A DNA stretch of 11,725 nt, from NCBI GenBank assembly GCA_002782365.1, contig PFHP01000003.1:1-11725 (forward strand), given 5' to 3'. How positions within the stretch are numbered: position 1 is the stretch's first letter; each line of letters starts with the position of its first letter. The notes under the pieces were generated by a model that saw only the letters and a list, made by a program, of their open reading frames with translations, was not told the DNA's origin and made no database searches. The position numbers and the translations under genes were made by a program. The DNA comes from Candidatus Kuenenbacteria bacterium CG_4_8_14_3_um_filter_39_15. Its GTDB lineage: Bacteria; Patescibacteriota; Patescibacteriia; UBA2196; GWA2-42-15. Positions 1-6,216 of this stretch are shown in pieces.

Positions 1-499
1 GGCCAAAAAATAATGCCGCTGGCAAGGCCAGCCAGAGAATTTTACGGAATTGAATATCATGTTTTTTAAATTCAAGGGAAATCAAAAAAGTGCCGATGAT
101 AATGAAAACAAAAGCCAAAATTTGACGGCTAACTAATGATTCATTAATAAAGAAGTAAGCGAGAATTAAAACAAAAATGGGCGTCAGCCCGCCGATGATT
201 GGCAGAAGACGGGAAGCATCTTCACGTTTCAGGGCGATAAACATCAGAAATAAACCAATAGAAAAACTAGCGCCAGCAAGCATACTGATCCAGAATTGGC
301 TTGCCCCTGGCCAGACAAGACTTAATTTAAAAATCAAGGCGATGGGGATGGCCAGAATAATTAGCACCGCGCCAAGGCCGGCAATGTAAAAAGTATAAAC
401 AAAGGGATTTTTAATTTCCTTCTTTAAAAGCGTTTTATCAATCACCATCGCAATGGCATTGAGAAAATAGGCAAATAATGTTATAGATAGCCAATTCAT
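1..499 (-). CDS. DMT-superfamily (EamA-like) membrane transporter, C-terminal part cut by window edge
   Basis: Translating the minus strand from the ATG at 499 gives 166 codons that run off the left edge without a stop, starting MNWLSITLFAYFLNAIAMVI. Five hydrophobic segments are visible, at about residues 4-20, 34-57, 68-87, 97-115 and 125-143, with the alternation of short loops typical of the drug/metabolite transporter superfamily. The stretch LKREDASRLLPIIGGLTPIF resembles the end of the first EamA repeat, where a small-residue helix follows a short charged loop. EamA proteins export metabolites or, in small forms, lipid-linked sugars across the inner membrane. The gene starts 6 nt after the cupin stop, so it is probably co-transcribed with the envelope gene chain. 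Substrate unknown. No Shine-Dalgarno site is seen. Confidence 0.72.
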   Translation of the reverse strand, partial: MNWLSITLFAYFLNAIAMVIDKTLLKKEIKNPFVYTFYIAGLGAVLIILAIPIALIFKLSLVWPGASQFWISMLAGASFSIGLFLMFIALKREDASRLLPIIGGLTPIFVLILAYFFINESLVSRQILAFVFIIIGTFLISLEFKKHDIQFRKILWLALPAALFFG

Positions 500-505
500 A
501 TATTT

Positions 506-922
506 TTATTTAACAATTCCCTGCTCTAATTCTTCTTGCGTGTATTCAACTTGTTCATCTTTTAAGTTGGGGTCGTATGGCGGGTCAGGATAATTAATCA
601 GCCAGGCTTCCTCGTCGCCAATATTTTCAAGGCCAGTGGCAATGTTTTTGGGTATAAAAAGCCTTTCAGGTTTTGAAGCATCTAAAATATATTCCTCTCT
701 TTTACCATTAACATACAAGATAATCTTCATTTTACCTTTAAGGCAAACATAGCGTGCGGCGCGAACACGATGAAGATGATAACCCTTAAAAGCGCCTGGT
801 TTGGCAACGGACAAGTAAACCACTGTTTTGTCGCCGTCTTTAAATAACTCCGTTAAAAAACCGTTTTCTTTTTTATGCGCATCATAAGTAGTAACTTTTT
901 TAACTGGTTCTTTTTTTGTCAT
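506..922 (-). CDS. RmlC-like cupin protein (sugar epimerase-like, possibly capsule or envelope sugar metabolism)
   Basis: This 138-aa protein fits a single cupin beta-barrel. GYHLHRVRAARYVCLKGKMK (residues about 48-67) resembles the first cupin motif of the RmlC / dTDP-4-dehydrorhamnose 3,5-epimerase-like group, and LFIPKNIATGLENIGDEEA (about 88-106) resembles the second motif, with a Pro before the strand and a Gly-x-x-N turn. The segment NYPDPPYDPNLKDE near the end is also RmlC-like. Length is below that of true RmlC (about 180 aa), so a WxcM/FdtA-type isomerase-like or non-catalytic sugar-binding cupin is equally possible. The start overlaps the preceding 63-aa gene by 23 nt, and a transporter follows 6 nt downstream. 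The position next to a GT-C-like gene supports a role in surface sugar chemistry, but this is inference. Confidence 0.7.
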   Translation of the reverse strand: MTKKEPVKKVTTYDAHKKENGFLTELFKDGDKTVVYLSVAKPGAFKGYHLHRVRAARYVCLKGKMKIILYVNGKREEYILDASKPERLFIPKNIATGLENIGDEEAWLINYPDPPYDPNLKDEQVEYTQEELEQGIVK

Positions 923-1091
923 AGAAAATAATAGTTAAAATAGCAAATATAATAATAAATATTAATAATAAATTCAAATCGAAGTAATTTGAAATTAAAC
1001 CCTCTTTTAGTAATTCTAGCATAAAATAAACTGCATAGGTAATGAGGGAAATATAAAAAATATCGTTGGTGATTTTTTTAATTAAGTGCAT
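900..1091 (-). CDS. Small two-helix membrane protein of unknown function
   Basis: This 63-aa frame encodes a protein with two hydrophobic segments, at about residues 10-27 and 37-57, separated by a short loop LKEGLISNYFDL and ending in a basic tail YDKKRTS. It overlaps the upstream 208-aa gene by 14 nt (its ATG lies in the last codons of that gene) and the downstream cupin gene by 23 nt. Such nested overlaps fit translational coupling in a compact genome. I do not recognise a family. The membrane-protein composition, which is unlikely to come by chance from the other frame, is the main support that it is a real gene. It may help assemble or hold the adjacent membrane proteins, but nothing in the sequence shows that. 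Confidence 0.55.
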   Translation of the reverse strand: MHLIKKITNDIFYISLITYAVYFMLELLKEGLISNYFDLNLLLIFIIIFAILTIIFYDKKRTS

Positions 1092-1704
1092 AGTAAATAT
1101 TGCTAAATTTAATCCATTCTTTTAGCCTCTCAAAAAAATTATTTTTAGTTAGCGGCTCTTTAATAAATTCTATGGCTACTCGACCAAAAACAATTTCCTT
1201 AGCGCTCAAATCTAGCCCGGGTGAGGAAATCAGGAAGCGCAAAATATTTTTGTCCGGTTGGATATTTTTTAAATCATACTCGGCTGTGCCGACCAGCCAC
1301 CCTTCACTAAAGTTTTGGGTGGTTAATAAATAATTGATATCTTTAAGCTGCCATTGCCAGTTACTTAAGTTTATTGCTGGCCCAATTCGGAGCGGCGTAA
1401 CAAGGTCTTTTTGATACCAAAGCTTAAGACGCGCCTGATCAAATTTTTGCGTTAGGCGGACATCAAAATAAACCGGATCAACCACCATTTTCTGCTGACA
1501 ATCTTTGCCAGCAACGGTTTTTATTTTTTCAATCTCTAAAACCCGGCCAGTGGGAGAAAATTTTGAAACAAACGGATTTTCACGGCAAAAGTCATAATCC
1601 ACTTTTAGATAACCAGCCGGATTAAAATCTTTATAAAATAAAACAGCCAGGATAATAATGGGGATAAGAATTAAAACTATGCGTATGTATTGGTAATATT
1701 TCAT
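1078..1704 (-). CDS. Single-pass membrane-anchored extracytoplasmic protein of unknown function
   Basis: The 208-aa product has one N-terminal hydrophobic helix (about residues 7-23) after a short head MKYYQYIR. It is followed by a soluble, beta-rich domain expected outside the membrane. Two cysteines, C40 (in DYDFCRENPF) and C69 (in AGKDCQQK), could form a disulfide. No lipobox is present, so this is a helix-anchored rather than lipid-anchored protein. Its ATG overlaps the TGA of the 577-aa GT-C-like gene by four bases (ATGA), which is strong evidence of coupled translation and a shared process, probably envelope glycan assembly. I recognise no family; the domain could be an accessory or carbohydrate-binding fold. 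Confidence 0.68.
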   Translation of the reverse strand: MKYYQYIRIVLILIPIIILAVLFYKDFNPAGYLKVDYDFCRENPFVSKFSPTGRVLEIEKIKTVAGKDCQQKMVVDPVYFDVRLTQKFDQARLKLWYQKDLVTPLRIGPAINLSNWQWQLKDINYLLTTQNFSEGWLVGTAEYDLKNIQPDKNILRFLISSPGLDLSAKEIVFGRVAIEFIKEPLTKNNFFERLKEWIKFSNIYYALN

Positions 1705-3434
1705 TCTCTGATTATCTTATAAAGCCAATCACTCCCGAGTAATTTCTCTCCGGCCACTATTTTCAGGCCATATTGTTCAAAGTCGCGGCGAGAAATAAAT
1801 TCAACAGTGGCCGGCGGAGCAAAGGTGTAGTAATAAATATTTTTTAATTCGGCTAAACGGGCAACGGCCTGATAATCGGCTGGCACCACTAAATCAGTGA
1901 TAATTCTCGCCCGCTCGGGAAAAAATATCTTGTCAGCTTGCCGGTAGATGACGGCCACCTCATCTGGCTTGATTTTTTGGTTAATTAAGCGTGATTTAAT
2001 TCGGGACTCGGATAAATTTTTTAAGAGAAATAAACTTTCGTCTGTTTGACGGTAGACTAGATTAAAAGAAGGCATGGCAAGGAGAATTATTATAACCGAA
2101 CTTAATAATATTTTAGTAACTGATTCATAAGTTCTGCTCTTGTCGGGATCCCTCGTTCCGATTAACAGCGGAACTCGGGATAAATTATATATGAGAATTG
2201 CCAGAAACGGCAGAGCTAAAATATAAATTGGCAGCCAGTAACGCAAATACGAGGTGCCAAGGGAAAGGGTCTGCTCATCAATACGGTCAGCAAATTGCCA
2301 AGAACCGTAAAACAATAAACAATAAGCAATAAGCAATAAGCAAAAAATTGTATAACTAATTCTTTTTTTATAATTTATTTTTAATATTTTTTCAGGCAGG
2401 GTGATGAATAATAATCCGCCGAGAATGGTGGGGATAGACCAGTATGGTAAAAATTGAATTAGATAGTTATATGCATTGATAAGAATTGATTTGGGATCAA
2501 AGCCAAAAGGAGAAATTAGCATTTGGAATAAAATGCCGCTTTTAATAGCCGCGCCTATGCCTCCTTCGGGGACTATTGCTTTGTAGCCGGCTGAAATAAA
2601 AGCGCCATAAAGAATTTGATTGTAATATAATAAAATTAAAATTGGCAGCCACAAGCCGCATAAAAATAAGATAAAACCAAGCCAATGAATTTTTTTAAAT
2701 TTGAAAATAAATATAAATAAAATACTAAAAGCAAGCCAGACAATTTCTGAAGCGCGGGTGATAATTGAAAGACCGATGAGAAAACCGGAAAATGGATATT
2801 GAAGATATTTAAGATATTGAGGATATTTAATATCTTTAATATCTCTAATATCCTTAATATCTTCTAGGGATAAAAACAGTACATAGATTCCAACAATTAA
2901 CAATGAAATAAATAGAATATTATGATAAAGTCCTCTAGCTGAATAATAGAGCCAGGCTGGAAAAAAAGAAAGAAGAACTGCAGAGATAAGGGCAACAGAT
3001 TTATGGTTAAATAATTTATTGATTAATAAATAAAAAAATATTAAGCCCAGAATTGAAAAAAATGGGGTGAGAAAGGGAATAATGGCCGGAGTAAAAATCT
3101 TAGCTAATGAGCCATAAATAATGATCATGCCAATAAATGAGCCCGGGGTAACTTTTCCTTCAACGGTGTTCATAGCGCGCAAATGAATCAGGTTTGCGCC
3201 AATGCCATTTAACTCTTCAAAATAATATAGCGACTGGCCTTGAGCTAGTCTTTTAATCCAAAAATAATTAGCCGTTTCATCAGGCGAGGAAAATTTAATG
3301 GCATCTCTACCGCCTAGAAAATCGTTTTTGGGTGCCATAACCAAGAGATTGAAGTAGGCATAAATACTGAAAAAGACAGTGCAAAAAATCACTAAAAACA
3401 GCAAAATTTTGTTGTTTTTTAGCCAAATTGTCAT
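1701..3434 (-). CDS. Polytopic GT-C-like membrane glycosyltransferase, carrying three kinds of embedded repeat
   Basis: The 577-aa protein has an N-terminal helix (about 10-33), then an outer loop holding SSPDETANYFWIKRLAQG with an acidic pair D52-E53. This is where GT-C enzymes of the PMT/ArnT type place their catalytic acid. At least nine more hydrophobic helices follow, and then a soluble C-terminal domain from about residue 465. GT-C enzymes move a sugar from a polyprenyl-phosphate donor to an acceptor outside the membrane. Donor and acceptor here are unknown. Three predicted loops or helices carry low-complexity or repeat-derived sequence: residues 191-214 (DIK/KYL-type repeats), 365-374 (CLLLIAYCLL-like) and 418-432 (from a palindromic element). 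The stop TGA overlaps the next ATG. The gene begins 26 nt after the ribosomal terminator, with a candidate promoter at 3469-3441 that would make a near-leaderless mRNA. Confidence 0.72.
   Translation of the reverse strand: MTIWLKNNKILLFLVIFCTVFFSIYAYFNLLVMAPKNDFLGGRDAIKFSSPDETANYFWIKRLAQGQSLYYFEELNGIGANLIHLRAMNTVEGKVTPGSFIGMIIIYGSLAKIFTPAIIPFLTPFFSILGLIFFYLLINKLFNHKSVALISAVLLSFFPAWLYYSARGLYHNILFISLLIVGIYVLFLSLEDIKDIRDIKDIKYPQYLKYLQYPFSGFLIGLSIITRASEIVWLAFSILFIFIFKFKKIHWLGFILFLCGLWLPILILLYYNQILYGAFISAGYKAIVPEGGIGAAIKSGILFQMLISPFGFDPKSILINAYNYLIQFLPYWSIPTILGGLLFITLPEKILKINYKKRISYTIFCLLLIAYCLLFYGSWQFADRIDEQTLSLGTSYLRYWLPIYILALPFLAILIYNLSRVPLLIGTRDPDKSRTYESVTKILLSSVIIILLAMPSFNLVYRQTDESLFLLKNLSESRIKSRLINQKIKPDEVAVIYRQADKIFFPERARIITDLVVPADYQAVARLAELKNIYYYTFAPPATVEFISRRDFEQYGLKIVAGEKLLGSDWLYKIIRE
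2148..2181 (-). repeat. Palindromic repeat element, copy 1, inside a coding sequence
   Basis: On the minus strand the stem reads ATCCC, GA, GTTCCG, an 8-nt loop, CGGAAC, GA, GGGAT. That is 11 Watson-Crick pairs with a symmetric GA/GA internal loop. Flanking sequence shared with copy 2 (8871-8918) extends the element to about 2133-2183, 51 nt or 17 codons. It encodes residues 418-432 of the 577-aa membrane protein, in a predicted loop between two helices, without disturbing the frame. Confidence 0.75.
2313..2340. repeat. Heptamer tandem array (CAATAAR, four copies)
   Basis: The plus strand reads CAATAAA and then CAATAAG three times, followed by a degenerate CAAAAAA. The array lies inside the 577-aa gene and encodes the helix-like residues LLLIAYCLLF at about 365-374. 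A 7-nt unit shifts the frame at each repeat, yet all frames read hydrophobic residues, which explains why it can be tolerated in a membrane helix. Confidence 0.75.
2794..2864 (-). repeat. Nonamer array with an inverted half, inside a coding sequence
   Basis: On the minus strand, GATATTAAR-type units repeat four times (residues DIK, DIR, DIK, DIK), then switch to TATCTTAAA-type units, which are their reverse complement (residues YPQYLKYLQYP). The ends 2864-2847 and 2818-2801 pair at 16 of 18 positions, so the array can fold as a long AT-rich hairpin. It encodes residues 191-214 in a predicted loop of the membrane protein. Confidence 0.8.
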
Positions 3435-3440
3435 AATCTC

Positions 3441-3469
3441 ATTATGGCGGAAATTAGATAAAAAAACAA
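3441..3469 (-). promoter_or_regulatory. Candidate promoter of the GT-C gene chain, overlapping the ribosomal terminator
   Basis: A -35-like TTGTTT (3469-3464), a 17-nt spacer and a -10-like CATAAT (3446-3441) lie just before the ATG at 3434. The -35 element is the descending arm of the rpsI terminator. A start site 6-7 nt after the -10 would fall on or next to the ATG, giving a leaderless message. Based on sequence likeness only. Confidence 0.42.
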
Positions 3470-3491
3470 GCCCGTTATTATGGGCTTGTTT
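3460..3491 (-). terminator. Rho-independent terminator of the ribosomal unit
   Basis: The minus strand reads AAACAAGCCC, an 8-nt loop, and GGGCTTGTTT, a perfect 10-bp stem, followed by more U residues. It starts 13 nt after the rpsI stop. The other strand lacks a U tract after the stem, so it acts in the rpsI direction. Confidence 0.9.
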
Positions 3492-3504
3492 AAAATATCT
3501 AAAA

Positions 3505-3939
3505 TTATCTCTTACTCCACTGCGGAGCGCGGCGAGCTCGTTTCAGACCGGGTTTTTTCCGCTCTTTGGCGCGAGGGTCGCGAGTCAGATAACCGGCGGC
3601 GCGCAACGGTTTTTTATTATCTTCGCTGACTTTAACTAGCGCCCTGGCAATACCTAAACGGCAGGCTTCAGAGCTTGAATTTTTTCCGCCACCGGATGTT
3701 TCAATGACAACATCAAATTTATCTTTAGCGCCAACCACCGCCAAGGGTAATTCTAAATTTTCACTCCAAGTAAATTGGGGGAAAAAATCTCTGTAATCTT
3801 TGCCATTAACAGAAAACTTGCCTGATCCGTTGGGAAATAACTTAACTTTAGCCACCGCTGTTTTCCGGCGGCCTAATGAATATAAATATTTATTCTGCTT
3901 GGTATTATTTTCTTTGTCCATCTTAAGTGATTTAGCCAT
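3505..3939 (-). CDS. rpsI: Small-subunit ribosomal protein S9
   Basis: The product is 144 aa. The S9 fold begins at LGRRKTAVAKVKLFPNGSGK (about 22-41) and continues through ETSGGGKNSSSEACRLGIAR (about 80-99). It closes with the basic tail RDPRAKERKKPGLKRARRAP and the terminal SKR whose last residues reach the P-site tRNA in ribosomes. The C-terminal SKR is intact. The N-terminal 15 or so residues are an extension relative to E. coli S9 (130 aa). Its ATG shares one base with the rplM stop (TAATG), so translation is coupled with L13, the usual partner. It is the last gene of the ribosomal unit and is followed by a strong terminator. Confidence 0.97.
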   Translation of the reverse strand: MAKSLKMDKENNTKQNKYLYSLGRRKTAVAKVKLFPNGSGKFSVNGKDYRDFFPQFTWSENLELPLAVVGAKDKFDVVIETSGGGKNSSSEACRLGIARALVKVSEDNKKPLRAAGYLTRDPRAKERKKPGLKRARRAPQWSKR

Positions 3940-4289
3940 TATTTAATAGTTAATCTTTTCAACATTTCTTGGCGCAACTTATTATTAGGCAGCATACCAT
4001 AAACAGCGCGCCTTAAAACTTCGGCCTGGCCTTTTTTATCAATTAAATCTTTTAACTTAGTTTTTTTTAAGCCGCCCGGATGCTGGGAAGAACTATAATA
4101 AATCTTGCCATTGAGCTTATTGCCACTGATTTTCATCTTAGCGACATTTTCAACAATGACTGCATCGCCCTGGTCCAGATACGGCGTAAAATCTGGCTTA
4201 TTTTTACCGCGTAAAAGCATGGCGATTTTACTGGCCAATCTGCCGAATGAAATATCAGTTGCGTCTAATTTGTGTTCTTGTCGTTGCAT
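3939..4289 (-). CDS. rplM: Large-subunit ribosomal protein L13, short form
   Basis: The 116-aa protein matches L13 throughout: HKLDATDISFGRLASKIAML at the start, RGKNKPDFTPYLDQGDAVIV, KISGNKLNGKIYY, HPGGLKKTKL, and VYGMLPNNKLRQEMLKRL at the end. E. coli L13 is 142 aa; this one lacks about a dozen N-terminal residues and the C-terminal tail after the KRLKVY-like position. No upstream extension is possible, because the rplQ stop is in the same frame just before the ATG. Trimmed ribosomal protein ends are common in reduced genomes. L13 binds 23S rRNA early in assembly. The gene follows rplQ after 12 nt and overlaps rpsI by one base. Confidence 0.97.
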   Translation of the reverse strand: MQRQEHKLDATDISFGRLASKIAMLLRGKNKPDFTPYLDQGDAVIVENVAKMKISGNKLNGKIYYSSSQHPGGLKKTKLKDLIDKKGQAEVLRRAVYGMLPNNKLRQEMLKRLTIK

Positions 4290-4301
4290 ATATATTAATG
4301 T

Positions 4302-4655
4302 TTAGCCCACGAACTCAATTATGGCCATCTTAGCTCCGTCGCCTTGACGCGGTTCTAATTTGATAATTCTCAAATAGCCGCCTTTTCTTTCTTTATATTT
4401 AGGGCCGATAACCTCAAATAATTTTTTAACTGCGTTTTTAGTGGGTAAAACTTTTAATAATTCGCGTCGATTGTGTAGATTAGCGACTTTGGCACGAGTC
4501 ACCAAGCGCTCAACTTTGGGCTTTAAGATTTTAGCTTTGGCTTCAGTGGTTTTAATGTGCTCATACAATACTAAAGAATTAGCCAAATTTTTGAGTAAAG
4601 CTCTGCGATGCCCTCTTGGTCTGCCTAATTTTGGTATGACTTTTTGATGTCTCAT
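4302..4655 (-). CDS. rplQ: Large-subunit ribosomal protein L17
   Basis: The 117-aa product begins MRHQKVIPKLGRPRGHRRAL, followed by KNLANSLVLYEHIKTTEAKA. This is the standard L17 N-terminal helix with a bulge of conserved Arg and His. KYKERKGGYLRIIKLEPRQG (about 86-105) and a closing AIIEFVG strand complete the fold. Length is near that of bacterial L17 (117-127 aa). It follows rpoA by 18 nt, as in most bacteria. L17 sits near the exit tunnel of the large subunit. No Shine-Dalgarno site is visible before its ATG, so translation may depend on coupling with rpoA. Confidence 0.97.
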   Translation of the reverse strand: MRHQKVIPKLGRPRGHRRALLKNLANSLVLYEHIKTTEAKAKILKPKVERLVTRAKVANLHNRRELLKVLPTKNAVKKLFEVIGPKYKERKGGYLRIIKLEPRQGDGAKMAIIEFVG

Positions 4656-4673
4656 GCTTAATAAATTATGAAT

Positions 4674-5528
4674 TTATTTATCTTCTTTTTTCGGCCCATC
4701 TTGCCGCAAAGAAGGTCGACCGCGTTTTCTGGGTTTTTCTTCGCTGGCCTTTGACTTACTGACTGGTTCAGTATTCTTTTGCGCCTCTTGGGACAGCGCT
4801 ACTTCTTTTTCTTTAACCTCTTCTTTAACTTCTTCTTTTTTGGCCAAGGCGCTGAATTGTTCAACTAGAATATCAATGGTTAGATTGAAAGCCTGCTCAC
4901 AGGTTACAGCGCCATTGGTTTCCAAGGATAAAATTAATCTATCCCAGTTGGTCATTTCGCCGACACGGACATGCTCTGTTTCCATACTGACATGATTGAT
5001 AGGAGTAAAAATGGCATCAACAGCTATATGGCCGATTTCCAGTTTTTCACCAGGCCGATTTTCAGTTGGCAAATAGCCTATGCCTTTTTCAACCACGCAT
5101 TCCATTTCAAATTTAGCGGCTTTGTCAGTCAGAGTGGCAATGTGTTGCTCAGGATTAGCAATTTTTACCTGCGTTGGCACTTTAAAATCCTTAGCAGTAA
5201 CTTTGCCTTCGCCGGTCTTACTGATTTTTATCACTAATGGTTCAGTTGGATCTAACTCGCCCTGGATGCTCAAGTTGACCTGTTTAATATTTAAAGTTAT
5301 ATCAACCACATCTTCCTTAACATAATCAAGAGTAGAAAATTCATGATCAACACCGGCAATTTTAACTGAAACAATAGCGGCACCAGGCATAGAAGAGAGC
5401 AAAACTCTTCTTAAGCCGTTGCCGACTGTCAAACCATAACCGGGATAAAGCGGCTCAATAATGAATTTGCCTTTAAAATCATTAACTGATTCAAATTTGA
5501 TCATTTTAGCTACGGGAATGTGTTGCAT
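4674..5528 (-). CDS. rpoA: RNA polymerase alpha subunit lacking the C-terminal domain, with an AT-hook-like tail
   Basis: Residues 1-229 are a full alpha N-terminal domain: FIIEPLYPGYGLTVGNGLRR (about 22-41) leading into the LRRVLLSS dimer helix, VKEDVVDITLNIK, and the closing TNWDRLILSLETNGA and FSALA helices. It dimerises and scaffolds beta and beta-prime. After residue 229 the normal alpha-CTD (about 80 aa, binds UP elements and activators) is absent. In its place is a 55-residue charged tail: KKEEVKEEVKEK repeats, a Ser/Glu-rich linker, and KPRKRGRPSL (265-274), which contains the GRP core of an AT-hook flanked by basic residues. The protein is 284 aa versus 329 in E. coli. The next gene starts 18 nt downstream, so no lost domain is hidden by a frameshift. 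Confidence 0.96.
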   Translation of the reverse strand: MQHIPVAKMIKFESVNDFKGKFIIEPLYPGYGLTVGNGLRRVLLSSMPGAAIVSVKIAGVDHEFSTLDYVKEDVVDITLNIKQVNLSIQGELDPTEPLVIKISKTGEGKVTAKDFKVPTQVKIANPEQHIATLTDKAAKFEMECVVEKGIGYLPTENRPGEKLEIGHIAVDAIFTPINHVSMETEHVRVGEMTNWDRLILSLETNGAVTCEQAFNLTIDILVEQFSALAKKEEVKEEVKEKEVALSQEAQKNTEPVSKSKASEEKPRKRGRPSLRQDGPKKEDK

Positions 5529-5540
5529 ATAATTATATTT

Positions 5541-5565
5541 AATAATAAATTCTTTATTTATTATT
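5541..5565. repeat. A/T-only hairpin between rpsD and rpoA
   Basis: The plus strand reads AATAATAAAT, TCTTT, ATTTATTATT, a perfect 10-bp inverted repeat made only of A-T pairs. It lies between the rpsD stop and the rpoA ATG (5528). It is thermally weak and has no U tract, so it is unlikely to terminate; it could affect mRNA processing or rpoA loading. Confidence 0.5.
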
Positions 5566-5567
5566 CG

Positions 5568-6200
5568 TTATCTTGAATAAAATTCAATGGTCATAGTGAT
5601 ATCAGCCCCAAGGTTCAAATCCTTGACAGCCGGGCTATCAACCACCAGGGCAATTCGGCTCTGTGGGTCAAACTCAAGCCAACTGGGCACATCTTTGCCT
5701 GAAACTTGTTTTAAAACTTCTTTAAAGTAACCGTTGTTTTGGCTCTTTTGTCTGATAGTAATCTTATCTTGCAATTTCATCTGATATGATGGGGTTTTAA
5801 CTTTCTTGCCATTAATCATAAAATGGGCATGGCCCACTAACTGCCTGGCTTGGTCGCGCGAGTCAGCAAAACCAAGACGGTAGACAGTATTATCAAATCT
5901 GTTTTCTAAAAGTTTTAACAAGTTACTGCTGACATCGCCTTTTATTTTAGTGGCTGCCTGATAATAATTACTAAATTGCCGTTCGCGGAGACGATACATT
6001 TTTTTAATTTTCTGTTTGGCCATGAGCTGGCGGCCATATTCAGTTAGCTTGCGGCCAATGCTTTTGGGGCCGTGAATGCCCGGCGGATAGGCACGTTTAA
6101 CAATAGCAGATTTGGCTGACAAATCTCTAGCGCCTTTTAAGAATAATTTTTCGCCGATTCTACGGCTTTGTTTGTCTTTTGGACCGATATCGCGTCCCAT
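5568..6200 (-). CDS. rpsD: Small-subunit ribosomal protein S4
   Basis: The 210-aa protein has the S4 N-terminal domain (1-95, including YPPGIHGPKSIGRKLTEYGR and QLMAKQKIKKMYRLRERQFS). The S4 RNA-binding domain follows at about 96-160, with LENRFDNTVYRLGFADSRDQ and ARQLVGHAHFMINGKKVKTP. It lacks the zinc-binding cysteines found in some S4 proteins, so it is the cysteine-free form. S4 nucleates 30S assembly by binding 16S rRNA. In E. coli it also represses its own operon at the rpsM leader; whether that happens here is unknown, but unusual hairpins sit upstream of rpsM (7073-7142). It follows rpsK by 16 nt and precedes rpoA. Confidence 0.97.
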   Translation of the reverse strand: MGRDIGPKDKQSRRIGEKLFLKGARDLSAKSAIVKRAYPPGIHGPKSIGRKLTEYGRQLMAKQKIKKMYRLRERQFSNYYQAATKIKGDVSSNLLKLLENRFDNTVYRLGFADSRDQARQLVGHAHFMINGKKVKTPSYQMKLQDKITIRQKSQNNGYFKEVLKQVSGKDVPSWLEFDPQSRIALVVDSPAVKDLNLGADITMTIEFYSR

Positions 6201-6216
6201 AATTTTTTTTTAATTT

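Noticed and set aside
177..389. Open frame on the plus strand (70 aa)
   Set aside because: It lies opposite the transporter gene, whose minus-strand reading gives a clear membrane protein. The plus-strand protein has no family likeness and is rich in Arg and Pro as expected from an antisense frame.
1701..1704. TGA recoding (as in SR1 and Gracilibacteria)
   Set aside because: TGA serves as a stop in the ATGA overlaps at 1701 and 10175, and no in-frame TGA interrupts a gene.
2794..2864. CRISPR-like array
   Set aside because: The units are 9 nt without spacers and lie within a coding sequence.
4656..4673. Alpha-CTD lost by frameshift
   Set aside because: Only 18 nt separate the rpoA stop from rplQ, so there is no room for an 80-residue domain in any frame.
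4971..5325. Plus-strand open frames opposite rpoA
   Set aside because: RpoA is certain on the minus strand; the others are shadows without start signals.
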